From contig JABYQQ010000017.1 in the NCBI GenBank assembly GCA_022605405.1, positions 248,001-312,000 of the forward strand: DNA of 64,000 nt. Reading direction: 5' to 3'. Positions 37,601 to 48,146 of this stretch are shown here, piece after piece. Position numbers and translations under genes: made by a program. The notes beneath the pieces were generated by a model, which saw only the letters and a program-made list of their open reading frames with translations, was not told the DNA's origin and ran no database searches. The stretch comes from Earliella scabrosa. Its lineage: Eukaryota; Basidiomycota; Agaricomycetes; Polyporales; Polyporaceae. Position 1 is the stretch's first letter. Each line of letters begins with the position of its first letter.

Positions 37601-39520
37601 CGGTGAGCTCGTCGTACAACTTTGGCACACTGAGATAGACGACATCGAGAAGTACCTCGTACGCATGACATCTCAGTCTTCTACAGACTGTCTCGCTAAC
37701 CGTGAGCTTTCTAGGCTGGGCTCTCAAGAACGATTGAGGATCTCCTCAATCTCACAGCACATAACGCCCCAAGTATTCTCATCTCGAAGCCAAAGTTTCA
37801 TTTCCTCGTCCACCTGCCAGCATTCATCCGACGTTTTGGACCAGCGATTCTCTACTCTACCGAGCGCTACGAGAGCTTCAACCACGTCTTCCGCCTCAGC
37901 TCCATCTACAGCAACCGTCAGGCCCCAAGCCATGATTCATGCAAAGCCTTCGCCATGCACGATGTCGTCAAGCACATTGTGACTGGTGGATGGTGGTATG
38001 ATTCCCGCGCGAATGTCCGTGCCTGGGTCCAGGCAGGCCCCGCGATCCGTGAGTATGTGGCGAACCACCCCCATATGGGCACCTTCCTTGGGGTGCCGCC
38101 AGCTCCCAAGGAGAAAGCGATCGGTTAGTCATACATATATATATACCGCTGCATGTCAATACTTACCCATGTTCCCTTGACTAGGAACTGTCACCTTCCC
38201 CACTCGTTCCGCCGTCAAAGCTAGTGCACCAAGTGGCGCCCCAACACCTCCATCAAGCCGTCTAGCGCACATTCTTCCCGTCCAGGGATCGAGCACGCAG
38301 ACGATATCCGTATTGAAGGCTCAGGCTCGCGACGATGCTGCTAAGGAGATGGCAAACAGGCTCTTTTACTGCGGCGCTGCCATGACCACGATACGCGGAG
38401 ACGAGGCCAAAGTTAATCAATTTGTTCTATTCAAATCCCCGGGCGAAGTAAGTGCTCTCGTCATATACATTGTTAGACTGACTGACTATTATGAGAACTC
38501 GCAGGCATCACCCCGCATTGGCAAAGTTCTCGAGCTGCTAGTGCGAAACGACAGCAACCGGCTTGTGACGCACGTCGCCCTCCAACATCTTGACTTTCTT
38601 CCATCTCGCCATCACACTCTACATCTCCCGCGGCTCACCATCACTGAGCAGAAATCCGTAGTGGAACCCTCGGTAAGTGCTAGTCTTCGTGTGATAGATT
38701 GAGCTGTACTTACTCAATATGTGTCAGAACGTCCTGTGCGTTGTCAATGTGCAACACGACTGCGCATCAGCGGGATGTGCGCAGACTACGAACGAGGCGA
38801 TCAGACAAGAACGCGAGGTCTCTGCGTCAACACGGAAGATCATCCAACACACGAAGACGAACATGTACATACTCAACACGTACTCCATCCATAACTACAA
38901 GGATATCCGCGATGCGATTCCTCAGGAGCTTTCGCCCCGCGAGCCTTCCGTCCACGGCGCTACTGTTCGTGCAGCTGCGGTCGCAAGCATGGCGCGCAAA
39001 AAAGAGGATGCGGCTCGGGCGAAGACAACGGCCCCTTCTATCATACCGGGAGGTACCCCTGCTCCTCGCCTTCCTACTAGCCAGGCGCCTAGCGTCGGCT
39101 CGCAGGCCCAAGTATTCATGCCACCTCCCCTGCCTCCACCTCCGGTCGCTTTTACTCAGGCTGTGAAGAAGCGGAAGCAAAAGGAGCCTCCAAAGGAGAC
39201 GCCGCATCCCAAGGTTCCGAAATCTGGATACTTACCGGTGAGTACCTTGCAGCGACTATTCAGATCCTCGAACTGACGCAATCCCTTGTCCGTCTCAGCA
39301 CGCAGGTCCGTCCTCGCAACAGCAGTTCGTACAGCCTCAATTGCCGTCACGAACTCCTTCAATCTCTGTTCATGGGCATCCTACCTACGCAAGTGGTACC
39401 TCAGCAGCATCCAGGCCCGCCTCATCTCAGTCGCTTGATCCTCCCGTTCACCCTTGGGCTCTTTGGCCCCCCGCACCTCAGGACAACAATCCTTTCCCTA
39501 CATGGCCCCCTGCAGAATAG
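34650..39520 (+). CDS. Transposase-like protein of an Agaricomycete-wide dispersed family
   Basis: About 13-15 exons, over 1,100 residues. Start is taken at the ATG at 34650; exon 1 (MQGATLKNSIDDLIRAG) joins across an intron at 34707-34762 to EFSVLPGGILYC. A zinc-binding motif follows (CQICRRYKG...HIPDHVQTDKH). Central blocks are LHGFNALFQAGEYRTPEDT, HLDTPTEILHTVLLGIVKYY, RYKGSLIGKHFKSLAQLMPF, KPKFHFLVHLPAFIRRFGP and ERYESFNHVFRL. Their layout recalls Plavaka/EnSpm transposases (HELLxPDLLH and ITESRHI blocks), so I read it as a distant transposase or a derivative. The C-terminal part has ILNTYSIHNYKDIRDAIPQEL and a Pro-rich, basic tail ending PTWPPAE, with TAG at 39518-39520. The joined exons show no stop. 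I found no terminal repeats around it. Confidence 0.62.
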
Positions 39521-39712
39521 GTAATAATAGATGTCGTTCAATGTACTTCGAGTCTTCCACTCCGAGCTTCGTACCGCACAGCAGGCGCCCGACCAAACAC
39601 GACCAAACAGTGTAAGCGCCACCAGGACGCCAGCTCATCGTCATCACTGTTCTCTGTCTCTCCACCCATGCTTCATTCTGCGCCTCCTCTTCCATTCATT
39701 TGATCCAACTTT

Positions 39713-41405
39713 ATGTCGCTCATTAACCGCTTTCGTCGCGTCCCCACTGCGCCTCCCCCTCCTCCTAACCAGCTCCAACTTCAACAACACCAGCTCACTC
39801 CTCCCCCTGCACCTGCACCTGAGGACGACTTCCTTGAGCCTCGCACTTCGATTCGGCGCCCCCGGTCTGATAGCCTGGAGCAGGAGAACCAACCGGAGTC
39901 GCTCACGTTCTCGCGGAGTGCCATCAAGCGGCACAAGACGGTCGCTCGCGAGGTTTGCCAGCAGAAGAAATTGCCTGTTGACGCTCTGGATGAGTTTGCA
40001 GAGGTACGCGATCCCATCTAACCCCCTGCTATGACTCACTTGCAGCAATCAGTCCCCGGATCTCGCGACGATGCTCATCGTCATTCAAGCCACTCTGTTG
40101 TCTCATCAAGTGACAGACAAGACAACGGCGTTGGCGACCCTGATACATCAGAAGGATTGGGTGGTGAGTTTTTCCATTCGCATCGTCTATCGCTATCCAA
40201 CCGACCATCCGCAAGGCCGCGTTCCAAAACCGGCTGACGGGTGTGCTCCTGTCCCCCAACCTCACGGCGTACCTCGACGGCATCCAAATCCGCGTCATGG
40301 TATGTCCTCCTTCATCCATCCTACGTATGCCTTGCTAACGTTATTCAGGACATGATCAACAAGGACCCCAGCAAGTTCGGCGTCCCGAAGGACCTCCTCA
40401 CCCACCCAGCTCTTGTCGACGAGCTCTCGACCATCGTCACCACTCAGCTCTCGCGTGCGCGAGGGAATATCAAGCAGAAGGTATGTGCTTAATCCTCCAC
40501 GGTCGCCCCGGACACCGATCGTCTCCTCCGTCCAGCTCTTCGCGTCGTTCGGTGCTACGGCTACTGGAAAGGAGGCGGCGCGGGACCCGTTGAACATCTG
40601 CGAGCTGTCAAAGTCGTTCGTCCCCCGCAGGTTCTTCTTCGACGTCCGGATGGCTCACCTCGTCCGCTTCGCCTACCTGGTAAGTAAATCTCGTCACTAT
40701 CATTACATGTACTAACTGTACCCAGCGTGCTTGTGCCGCTCTCTGGAAGAAGGACCAACGTCCGCCACCGGTCCACTCCACATCCACGCCCACTCCCACT
40801 CCCACTCCCATTCCCGCTCCCACTTCCATCTCTGGCGACGGCGACGGCGACGGCGACGGCGTGAGTGGTGAGGGTGAAGGCGCGGGCGAGGACACAGGTG
40901 AGGGCGAGGACTCGGGCGCGGGCGCGGGCGCGGGCACGGGCGCGGGCGCGGGCACGGGCGCGGGCACGGGCACGGGCACGGGCACGGGCACGGGCACGGG
41001 TGTAGGCAATGCCGATGCTGACGCCAACGGCCAGGGTGGGGAAGGCGATGGCGGCGATGACGGGCCCAGCGCAACTCCGCAGGCCTCGAAGTCCAAGAAG
41101 AAGGCCGACGAGGAGTTCCGCAGTAATCAATTCTGGAACTTCGTCGACCACGAATTGTACGGCGCGCGCGCACTCCTCGTCAAGTTGCACCCGGAGGACA
41201 CCGCTGCCCGGGCCTGCGACTGGACACGGTGCGTACCTCGGGTCTTCGGCATTCGCATTCCCGCTCATCTCCTTTCAGCACCATGGACGAGTTCCTCAAG
41301 GGCGACATGAGGTTGTACATCGGCAAGGGCCAGTTATCCATGCCCACGGCCACCACCAGCAAGTACGACTGGCAGATCTTCATCGAGGCGGGCACCACCT
41401 GGTGA
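39713..41405 (+). CDS. Unknown protein with long Gly-Ala/Gly-Thr repeat
   Basis: The ATG at 39713 begins MSLINRFRRVPTAPPPPP, a Pro-rich N-terminus. Introns are visible at about 40002-40044, 40163-40215, 40302-40348, 40482-40535, 40681-40725 and 41230-41279. The middle part (IQATLLSHQVTDKTTALATL, then SFVPRRFFFDVRMAHLVRFAYL) resembles small proteins often found next to transposase-like genes in Agaricomycetes. After WKKDQRP come Thr-Pro repeats, Asp-Gly repeats and an array of Gly-Ala and Gly-Thr pairs of about 30 residues. The C-terminal block is NQFWNFVDHELYGARALLVK, ending in GTTW with TGA at 41403-41405. Function is unknown. It lies 192 bp downstream of the transposase-like gene on the same strand. 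Confidence 0.58.
40783..41003. repeat. Hexanucleotide repeats inside a coding exon
   Basis: Three arrays follow one another: CACTCC units near 40785-40825 (Thr-Pro), GGCGAC units at about 40838-40860 (Gly-Asp), and GGGCGC/GGGCAC units at about 40915-41001 (Gly-Ala/Gly-Thr). The six-base unit preserves the frame when copy number changes. Confidence 0.85.
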
Positions 41406-42355
41406 TGTTCATATCTCAATGTCTCTCGCATGTCTTGTTGTCGCATACGCTCTCGTGTCTTGTTGTCGCATACGCTCTCGTGTCTTGTTGTCGCATACTC
41501 GCACTCGGACTCTCATCACGCATCTTGGCTACGTTACTCACGCTATTCTAACACATCACTCTTTCTCATGGTCAGCAACGCATTGTATCTGTAGTCATGT
41601 TCGTTCGTTTCTCGGCGCTATCAATGAAAACGCATTGGGTTCATTTATATGTGTGCCATGTGTGCGTCGATCATTCTCCGGTCTCTTCTGGGTCTCCCAT
41701 TGGTGCTGTTACTAATATATACTCAACGCCATCGTGCACTCTTTTCAATAACGTCATGGGCTTGTGCTCAATATCAACAAAAGCTTGCATCAATATTGTT
41801 CTCAACATACGCCTTAGGTCTAGAAGAACAGTTCCATTACAATGTATGGACAAGTCATGTGGAAGCTGACTATGCTAGGGCCTGACACGATAACGGAAAA
41901 GGTATGGGATCAATGCTGTTCACCAATATAGGAGCGGTGTTGAAATCTCAAACATCTCGGGCGTCATTGTTCGGAAGTTATCGGCCGGCAGAGTCAAGAC
42001 ATCTGCCCGATATCGGATTCCTAGATGTTGAGCGACGCCCTTGCTCACCTGCGCGTGTAGGCCTGCATTAAGAATTTTCGTGCGACTGCGCAGCAGTTAG
42101 CAGTATATGTCAAGCTGCGAATGCAGTGAAGTTTCATATACGGTGCATGACTGGGAGTTATACCTCAATGAATTCGTATTGGTCACCCAGGTACATGTCG
42201 ATGTCTTTGTGCACGTCCTCGACTCAGGACTGTTCAAGTGTCCGACTTCAGGGCAGGTCTTTTGGCGCAGTACACGTGATCAGACGCGTTGCTGCGCAAG
42301 GACCGGCGCTCTGTCCGAGTGTCGTCTGTCTGCTAAGTAACTTCTCCCTGTACAT
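41406..42355. other. Spacer with a 25-bp tandem repeat
   Basis: A 25-bp unit (tgtcttgttgtcgcatacg and ctctcg) is repeated about three times at roughly 41429-41505, just after the stop of the preceding gene. The rest of the spacer holds only short frames. The last 200 bp may be the promoter of the ZZ gene. Confidence 0.55.
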
Positions 42356-43474
42356 ATGCCAGCTCGCACGACTACACATCCAGGCGCAACACCGAAAATC
42401 AAGATGGAGGTGGACGCGGAAGCTTCAGAGCGCAAGGGCGGAACGATTTTCCAGGACGGCGAGGAGATATACCACGACGCGATCTTTTGTAACTTTTGCG
42501 GCAAATGCGATATTCGAGGGACGAGGTATAGGTGCATTCAATGTCCTGGTAAGCACCTGTTGTATGCTTTGCTCCAATTTCTGTGTCTCAGTCATGCTCG
42601 CTACCGTAACTCTCCCTACCGCCGAATGGCTACCACCCAGACCACGACTTGTGCAGCGCATGCATCACCTCTCCCAACGCGTGGCGTCAGCACACCCTGA
42701 CACACGCATTCTTTCCCATCAGAACCACCTACGATCTTGCCCACTATGACATTGTGCGACAAGCAAACGCAGACCGCCGCGACGCCGTCGAAGCGCACGC
42801 TGCTGCTGCAGAGCATCCGAGCGTATCGTGCGACGGATGCAACACAAGCCCCATCGTCGGACCGCGCCACAAGTGCCTACAGTGCAACGGTATGTTGTCT
42901 CTCATGCTTGTATTATCCATGACTGCGGCTCATTCGTTGAGCTAGACTTCGACTTGTGCGACAAGTGCAACAGTGACATCGACAAGCGGACAGCTCACGG
43001 AATATCGCATTCATTGTTCCCCATCCCCACCCCTGACGATCATGCGGCTTACCGTGCTGCTCGCGAGCGGCTCAAGGGGCCTCCACCGCCGGTCCACCCC
43101 ATGTCCTGTCACGGATGCGGCGAAAAGTCGATAGTTGGCACTCGCCATCTATGCGTGAACTGTCAAGACTCTGGCCGCAGTACGTACTCGTGATACGTCT
43201 TCCAGGGGCTGTCGGGCTGGACTGACAGGCTGTTCTTGCGAATGTTGTAGCATTCAACCTGTGCACCCGATGCGTATCAAGCTACCAGGTCCGCTCGAAA
43301 CACAGCAACGCTCATGTGTTCTGGCCAATCAATGCCCCTGCTACTGGGGGTGGATCGCGCCCAAGCAGCAGCGCTGCTTCAAATGTGGCCGAGGCATCCA
43401 AGCGGGTATGTATGCGCATCCATTCTCGAGGTAGTGACCAATCATTGACCGCATGGCAGAAGAGACTGGACTAA
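42356..43474 (+). CDS. ZZ-type zinc-finger protein, three fingers
   Basis: The ATG at 42356 starts MPARTTTHPGATPK. Three ZZ fingers follow, each split by an intron after the fourth Cys. Finger 1 is CNFCGKCDIRGTRYRCIQC joined to HDLCSACI and THAFFPI. Finger 2 is CDGCNTSPIVGPRHKCLQC joined to FDLCDKC and SHSLFPI. Finger 3 is CHGCGEKSIVGTRHLCVNC joined to FNLCTRC and AHVFWPI. A Ser/Ala-rich tail ends KRKRLD after a last intron at about 43404-43459, with TAA at 43472-43474; the KRKR stretch could be a nuclear signal. It lies 1.1 kb upstream of a DUF4139 gene on the same strand. A paralogous pair occurs at 54.3-58.5 kb. Confidence 0.84.
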
Positions 43475-44228
43475 CGAGACGCTCTATCGCTCTGCTCTCG
43501 TACTTCATCATCTTGCATTGTAAACGAAAGGTACGGAGGTCCGCGGATGTCCTTCCGCCGCCCCCCATCGTTGACCGTTGCTCACACAGCCATCCTTCCG
43601 TTCATGCACCCTCAGGCGTCAAGGGCGACCGCCCGACACATGCAGGACGGTCGCGTTCGCGCGCGTCTCCTTTAGACTGCGCGAGCAAGTGTTTTGTCAA
43701 CATCTTCTCGTCCTTTTCGTCTGTAAATGTGAGTATATCTTTGGCTTCGGCGCAACTTACAGCTCACCTTCATTCACTGACATTCTTGGACACTCTGTCG
43801 CAGATGCGCTTTTTGCCTCGGCGCTCTCCAATCGTGTCTTCCGAGCTACCTGTTGGGTGGAGGTGGTGACAAAGGAAGATGCGGATACTATGGGATGCAC
43901 TCCAGCATTGTCTACGTGGTACGTCGTCTACGCATGAATGTTGAATGTTGTCTCTCATGAGTCCCATCTTTCCACGCATCACTGTGCAGCGCCTCTAGCT
44001 GACTTACACACGCTGCAAATGTCGACCGTCGTCCCTGTAGTCATCTCATCTGTTCATTCGGGCGGCCCGCAGCGATGCAGATTCCACACTATCATCTGAA
44101 GACACGTCCTACGGAGTGAAGCTACAGTCAGTCGCTCTGGCTGAAGCCGCTGAACACGGCGCGACCCGCGAGGTTGAACGCTCCTCGATCGCGGTTCCGC
44201 GGACCGGTCTTCCCGCCGGCAGGCGTGA
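43475..44228. other. Spacer with possible gene remnant
   Basis: Plus-strand frames at about 43670-43730 (SKCFVNIFSSF before GTGAGT) and 44040-44245 (an open Ser/Glu-rich stretch ending at TGA) look like the end of a DUF6534-type gene, but the exons in between cannot be recognised. It may equally be non-coding. Confidence 0.22.
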
Positions 44229-44242
44229 GTCACAGGTGTGAC
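44229..44242. promoter_or_regulatory. Inverted repeat GTCACA-GG-TGTGAC upstream of DUF4139 gene 1
   Basis: A perfect 6-bp inverted repeat with a 2-bp spacer, 368 bp before the ATG at 44610. The same arrangement lies 381 bp upstream of the paralogous start at 58505. It is a candidate transcription factor site; the factor is unknown. Confidence 0.5.
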
Positions 44243-44609
44243 ATCATTGGCGGCAGTGACCACGGCACCAACCCAGCGCCTCCTCCTTCGCCGCTCTCTT
44301 GCCGCTCCTGTCGTTGCCCTCTGGCTCATTGTTCTCTCAAACCTGAGCCTAAGGCCACCGTGAACACGTGGAGTATTCCCGTCTCATTATTCTCCGTGAC
44401 AGTATACCCCAGACGAGACAGCCATGAACGCCTCATCTTCGCATAGATGATCGGTCTCTGCTCGCTCTAGGCCACCAGACAGGAGGTTTCCGTGCTGCGG
44501 CACCGAAGCTCCTGCAGTGACTCCACGCCCATTGCCCCGTATATAGTCTCTCGCGCGACGACGCAGACTGCAACCTGTCCCTTCTCCTCATCCTCACCCA
44601 CATTGTACC

Positions 44610-47202
44610 ATGGCTGTCCACAAGGTCCAAACGGTGCCGCTCGACGCGTCTTCTATAGAGACCGTGACCGTCCATCAGGGCAGCGCTGAAGTCACGCGCA
44701 ACTTTCAAGTCAACTTGAAGGTATGTCTGCCCATACTGTATCTTCACGTCGCATCGTTGGCGAACTAGGCGGAGCAACCCAGGACGGTACCAACACCATC
44801 AACATCACTGGCATCTCTAGCCAGCTCGAGATTGACTCACTACGTGTCTACTTGTCGAAAGCTACCTCAGCCCGCGTCCAAGGTACAACGTGTCGCGTTG
44901 CTGCCAGCTCCGACGCGCCTGGTGGTCTGCTTTCGGACCAACTTCCTGCGCTCCGTTTGAAGCGAAAGATGCTCGAGTCCGAACGCGCTGCCCGCCAGAT
45001 GGAGATCGATCTCCTTGACGGCAGTGCTCGCTCTTTCGTAAACAGCAATAGCAAGCCGGATGCCGCCAACATTAACAGCTACCTCACTACCTTTGTGCAG
45101 CGTAGACAAGACGCAGCGAAGGCTATCGCAGATCTGTCCGACAAGATCGCGGCGTACGACCGCGAAATCGCCACCCTCGATGACAACTGCAAGGGCGAGA
45201 CGAACGCAGTCATCACCGTTTTTGTTATCGCGGAACGCGAATGCTCGACGGAGTTACAGCTCTCATACGGTGCGTGGTGTTTCGTTCCAGGGTCATATTC
45301 GTCTCGTTCATTCCCCTCCACGCGTTCCTGCCAGCCGTGAAAGGCGCCACCTGGAAGCCCTACTATGACCTTCACTCCCACACCGTCGATGGCAAGACCT
45401 CGCCCCTCGTACAGTTACGCTACAATGCTAGCATCAGCCAGTCGACTGGCGAAGACTGGCGCGACGCAACGCTCGTACTCGGCACCTCGAGCGCACGCCC
45501 CCTTGTCATCCCGACGCTCAGTGCCACTGGAATGTCCGCAGGACCTTCGATTGGGATGTTTGGCAGTGCACCTTCCTCTGCTGCGGCTACCTCGGGCAGC
45601 AGCGCTCCACAGGCTAGCGGTGGTACTCTGTTCGGAGCGGCTCCGACTGCGTCATGGGGCGGCTCTGAGGGTTCTGCAACGCAGGGAGGCACCTTCGCTG
45701 GCTCTGGCGGTCTTTTCGGTACAGCGCCGACGACCGCATCCAGCTGGGTCGCATCTGGGGGAGGGAACGGCTTCGGCGAGCAGACTCTTGCCAATGCGCC
45801 GACCCCTGCTGGTGGTCTCTTCGGAACCAGGTCTGCGAATGGCTCGAGTACCGCGGGCTTTGGTCAGGTTGGACAGGACACTACAAGCGCGTCAACCAAC
45901 GGGTTTGGTGGGTCTGCCAGTCTGTTTGGGCGAGCATCGACGACGGAAGCGACCCCCGCTAGCTGTGGCATGTTCGGTCAGCCCTCCACCAACACGTCAA
46001 GCTTCCATCGCGGCGTCTTCGTACAGATGCCAGCCAACACCTCGAACGCTAGTGGAGGTCTCTTCGGAACCCGCTCTAACGCATCGAGTCCGTCCAACTG
46101 GACAAGCATACCCAGGAACGCATCTGGCGAGTCTGGTAGCTTCTTTGGTGCACCCGCCACACCTGCGAACCCCGCACTCTCTGGCCCCTTCGGTAGCTCG
46201 AAGCCCTCCAACACATCGACCACAAGCGGTAGTATCCTATTCGGCCCACGCACGATAGCTCCGCGAGACCATGCTCAAGATGCTGCCTCTGGGTCGTCAT
46301 CGACCGCGAAGTCTCAACCTGCGACTGCAGAGACACAGCGGCAGACGAGCCCCACGACGCCGGGCAAAGATCTCTCGTCGCAGTTGTCAGCCATGTCGAT
46401 CGTCGACCGCAGCCCAGTTGCAGCCACGTACCGCCTGCGCGACAAGGCGCACGTCGCGAGCAACGGAAGGCCGCATTGCATCACGATCGCGTGCCTCGAT
46501 CTCAGTGCGGACATCGAGTATGTGTGCGTACCGAAGAAGAGCTCGGTTGTATACATCCACGCCCACATCAAGAACACAAGCGAGTACGAGCTCCTCGCGG
46601 GTCCCGTCAACGTCTTCATGGACAAGAGCCCCGTCGGAAAGACGTCGCTTCCCGTGAGTACCCTGTTGAGTCTGATCGCGCTCCCTACTCATATGCGACC
46701 CACTTTGCAGCTTATCGGGGAGAAAGAAAGCTTTGACTGCGTGCTCGGGACCGACAGCACGCTCAAGGTCACGTATCAAGCAACAGTGCGCTCGACCGCC
46801 GATAACGCATCCATGGCTCTTCTCATGGGCTCGCCTCTCAAGGTCGTCACGCGCACGACGACGACGACGCTCTCCAACACGTCCATGTCGGCCCACAAGA
46901 ACATCGTCGTCCGCGACGTGATCCCGCGCGGCAGCGCCTTCGGAGCTATGCAGGTCATGCTGCGCAAGCCCGCCGGACTCGCTGACGCGCCGGACGGACG
47001 CGACCTCCCCGTCGACGTCCGAGGCGAGGAAGGTGTGAGCGCCGAGGACGGGGCAGGCGCGGACGTCAAGGTCGGCTGGTCCAAGCCGCAGAATGGCAGG
47101 GACGTGGGCGGTAAGGCGGACGGGCTGTACGAGTGGAAGGTCGGCCTCCCGGCGGGCAAGAAGATCTCGCTAGCGACCGAGTGGGACGTCAAGGTCCCCT
47201 AG
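44610..47202 (+). CDS. DUF4139 protein (mucoidy inhibitor A-like) with FG-rich insert, gene 1
   Basis: Exons 44610-44720, 44783-45269, 45335-46653 and 46711-47202 join to 802 codons. The N-terminal DUF4140-like part (IETVTVHQGSAEVTRNFQV) is followed by a coiled coil (LKRKMLESERAARQMEIDLL). The DUF4139 part begins ATWKPYYDLH and STGEDWRDATL, then breaks off into about 240 residues rich in Gly, Ser, Thr and FG motifs (GGLFGTRS twice, GMFGQPS, SGPFGSS). It resumes at IVDRSPVAATYRLRDKAHV and ends GLYEWKVGLPAGKK. MuiA-type proteins are widespread with no firm function. The TAG at 47200-47202 comes early: the frame beyond it still encodes 17 residues resembling the tail of the paralogue at 55860-58505. 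Confidence 0.88.
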
Positions 47203-47256
47203 ACGGCGAACGTGAACGAGGTCGAGCGGCAGTCGTTCGGTGCTCGGCCCCTCTAA
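47203..47256 (+). pseudogene. Lost C-terminal tail of DUF4139 gene 1
   Basis: In frame after the TAG, 17 codons lead to TAA at 47254-47256. The predicted TANVNEVERQSFGARPL aligns with GATLNEGGSPLFGAGA of gene 2, sharing A, NE and FGA. A single base change in a sense codon would explain the stop. Confidence 0.55.
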
Positions 47257-47436
47257 GGATCGCGCGGCTCGGCCAGAGGCTGGTGCCGTCACTCAGTCTT
47301 TCGACCCGATTGGCGAGGACATGGCCTGCGTTGCTTCATGTATCGCTTGTTAGTTCTGTATCACCGTGTCCTCTAGACACGACATCAATGTATCTTGTGC
47401 AATTGTATTGTGAATTCCTCATTCGTCTGTCACAGC

Positions 47437-47948
47437 GGGCATGAAAGGATTATCCGCTAGAAGAATCCTGATTGAACTGTAGTTTAAGTCCGAAAATGTA
47501 CTCCATTTGTGGCGCATAAAATGGTAAACTTACTCTGGATTTGTTTGCCGATAAGATGCCCAGCTAAGCATGATAGTATTGTATCGAAGTTTGTGAATTA
47601 GATCAACACTCTTTGCACAACATGCACTCCATTCTCCGTGACGAGAATGGTAAGTACATTATGTACTGTTTCACCGTTCTTTGGCAGGGATACAATTATC
47701 TGCGTTGTTATATCATTATCGCAAAATTTCTTTACAATTTTCCTCACAAAGAATGGGGTGCAGATGTCACAAAGAGTGCTGATATTACTCTGTGACAGAT
47801 TTACAATGCTATCAAGCTTACGTGAGCATCTAATTGTATAACAACTGCGAATTGTCTTTACCATTTTCAGCGGAGCAAATGCAAAGATTCTTCAGACTTA
47901 TATTACAGTTTGATCAAAATTCGACGCGCTGATATTCCTTTCATGCCC
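47437..47948. mobile_element. AT-rich MITE-like element with terminal inverted repeats
   Basis: The ends GGGCATGAAAGGATTATC (47437 on) and the reverse complement of 47948 backwards, GGGCATGAAAGGAATATC, match at 17 of 18 positions. The 512-bp interior is clearly more AT-rich than the surroundings and has no gene. A second inverted repeat lies inside: about 47604-47640 is an imperfect reverse complement of 47745-47783 (both include the word for AAAGAGTG). I found no convincing target duplication (flanks CACAGC and CCTGTG), so the superfamily is open. Confidence 0.65.
47604..47783. repeat. Internal inverted repeat of the MITE-like element
   Basis: Two arms of about 38 nt (47604-47640 and 47745-47783) at roughly 75-80% identity in inverted orientation, with a spacer of about 105 bp. 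This gives the element a foldback structure nested within its terminal repeats. Confidence 0.55.
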
Positions 47949-48146
47949 CCTGTGTGTGTAGACCCTACATTCCCACACCAACTATGATTTTGTCGTCACC
48001 CGTCTCAAGGTGGGCATTGATCCTTCCATCAGCGCACTCGTGCCGTCTGTAATCATTCCCAGCAATATCTTGTTCATCGTGCCCGCCTCCGGCGACGGTG
48101 CGTCCGACCTAATGCCTATAGTCAGCACCCGCACTGTACAGAGTTG

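Noticed and set aside
40561..41268. Minus-strand frame with an Arg-Ala run
   Set aside because: It is the reverse reading of the hexanucleotide array in a plus-strand exon; it has no splice structure or family resemblance.
41429..41505. CRISPR-like array
   Set aside because: The units are contiguous with no spacers, and the genome is fungal.
45541..46260. Nucleoporin gene
   Set aside because: FG motifs are present, but the rest of the protein is DUF4140/DUF4139 and no nucleoporin scaffold domain is seen.
47598..47864. Small genes on both strands inside the AT-rich element
   Set aside because: Similar short peptides appear on both strands only because of the internal inverted repeat; no start context or splice signals support them.
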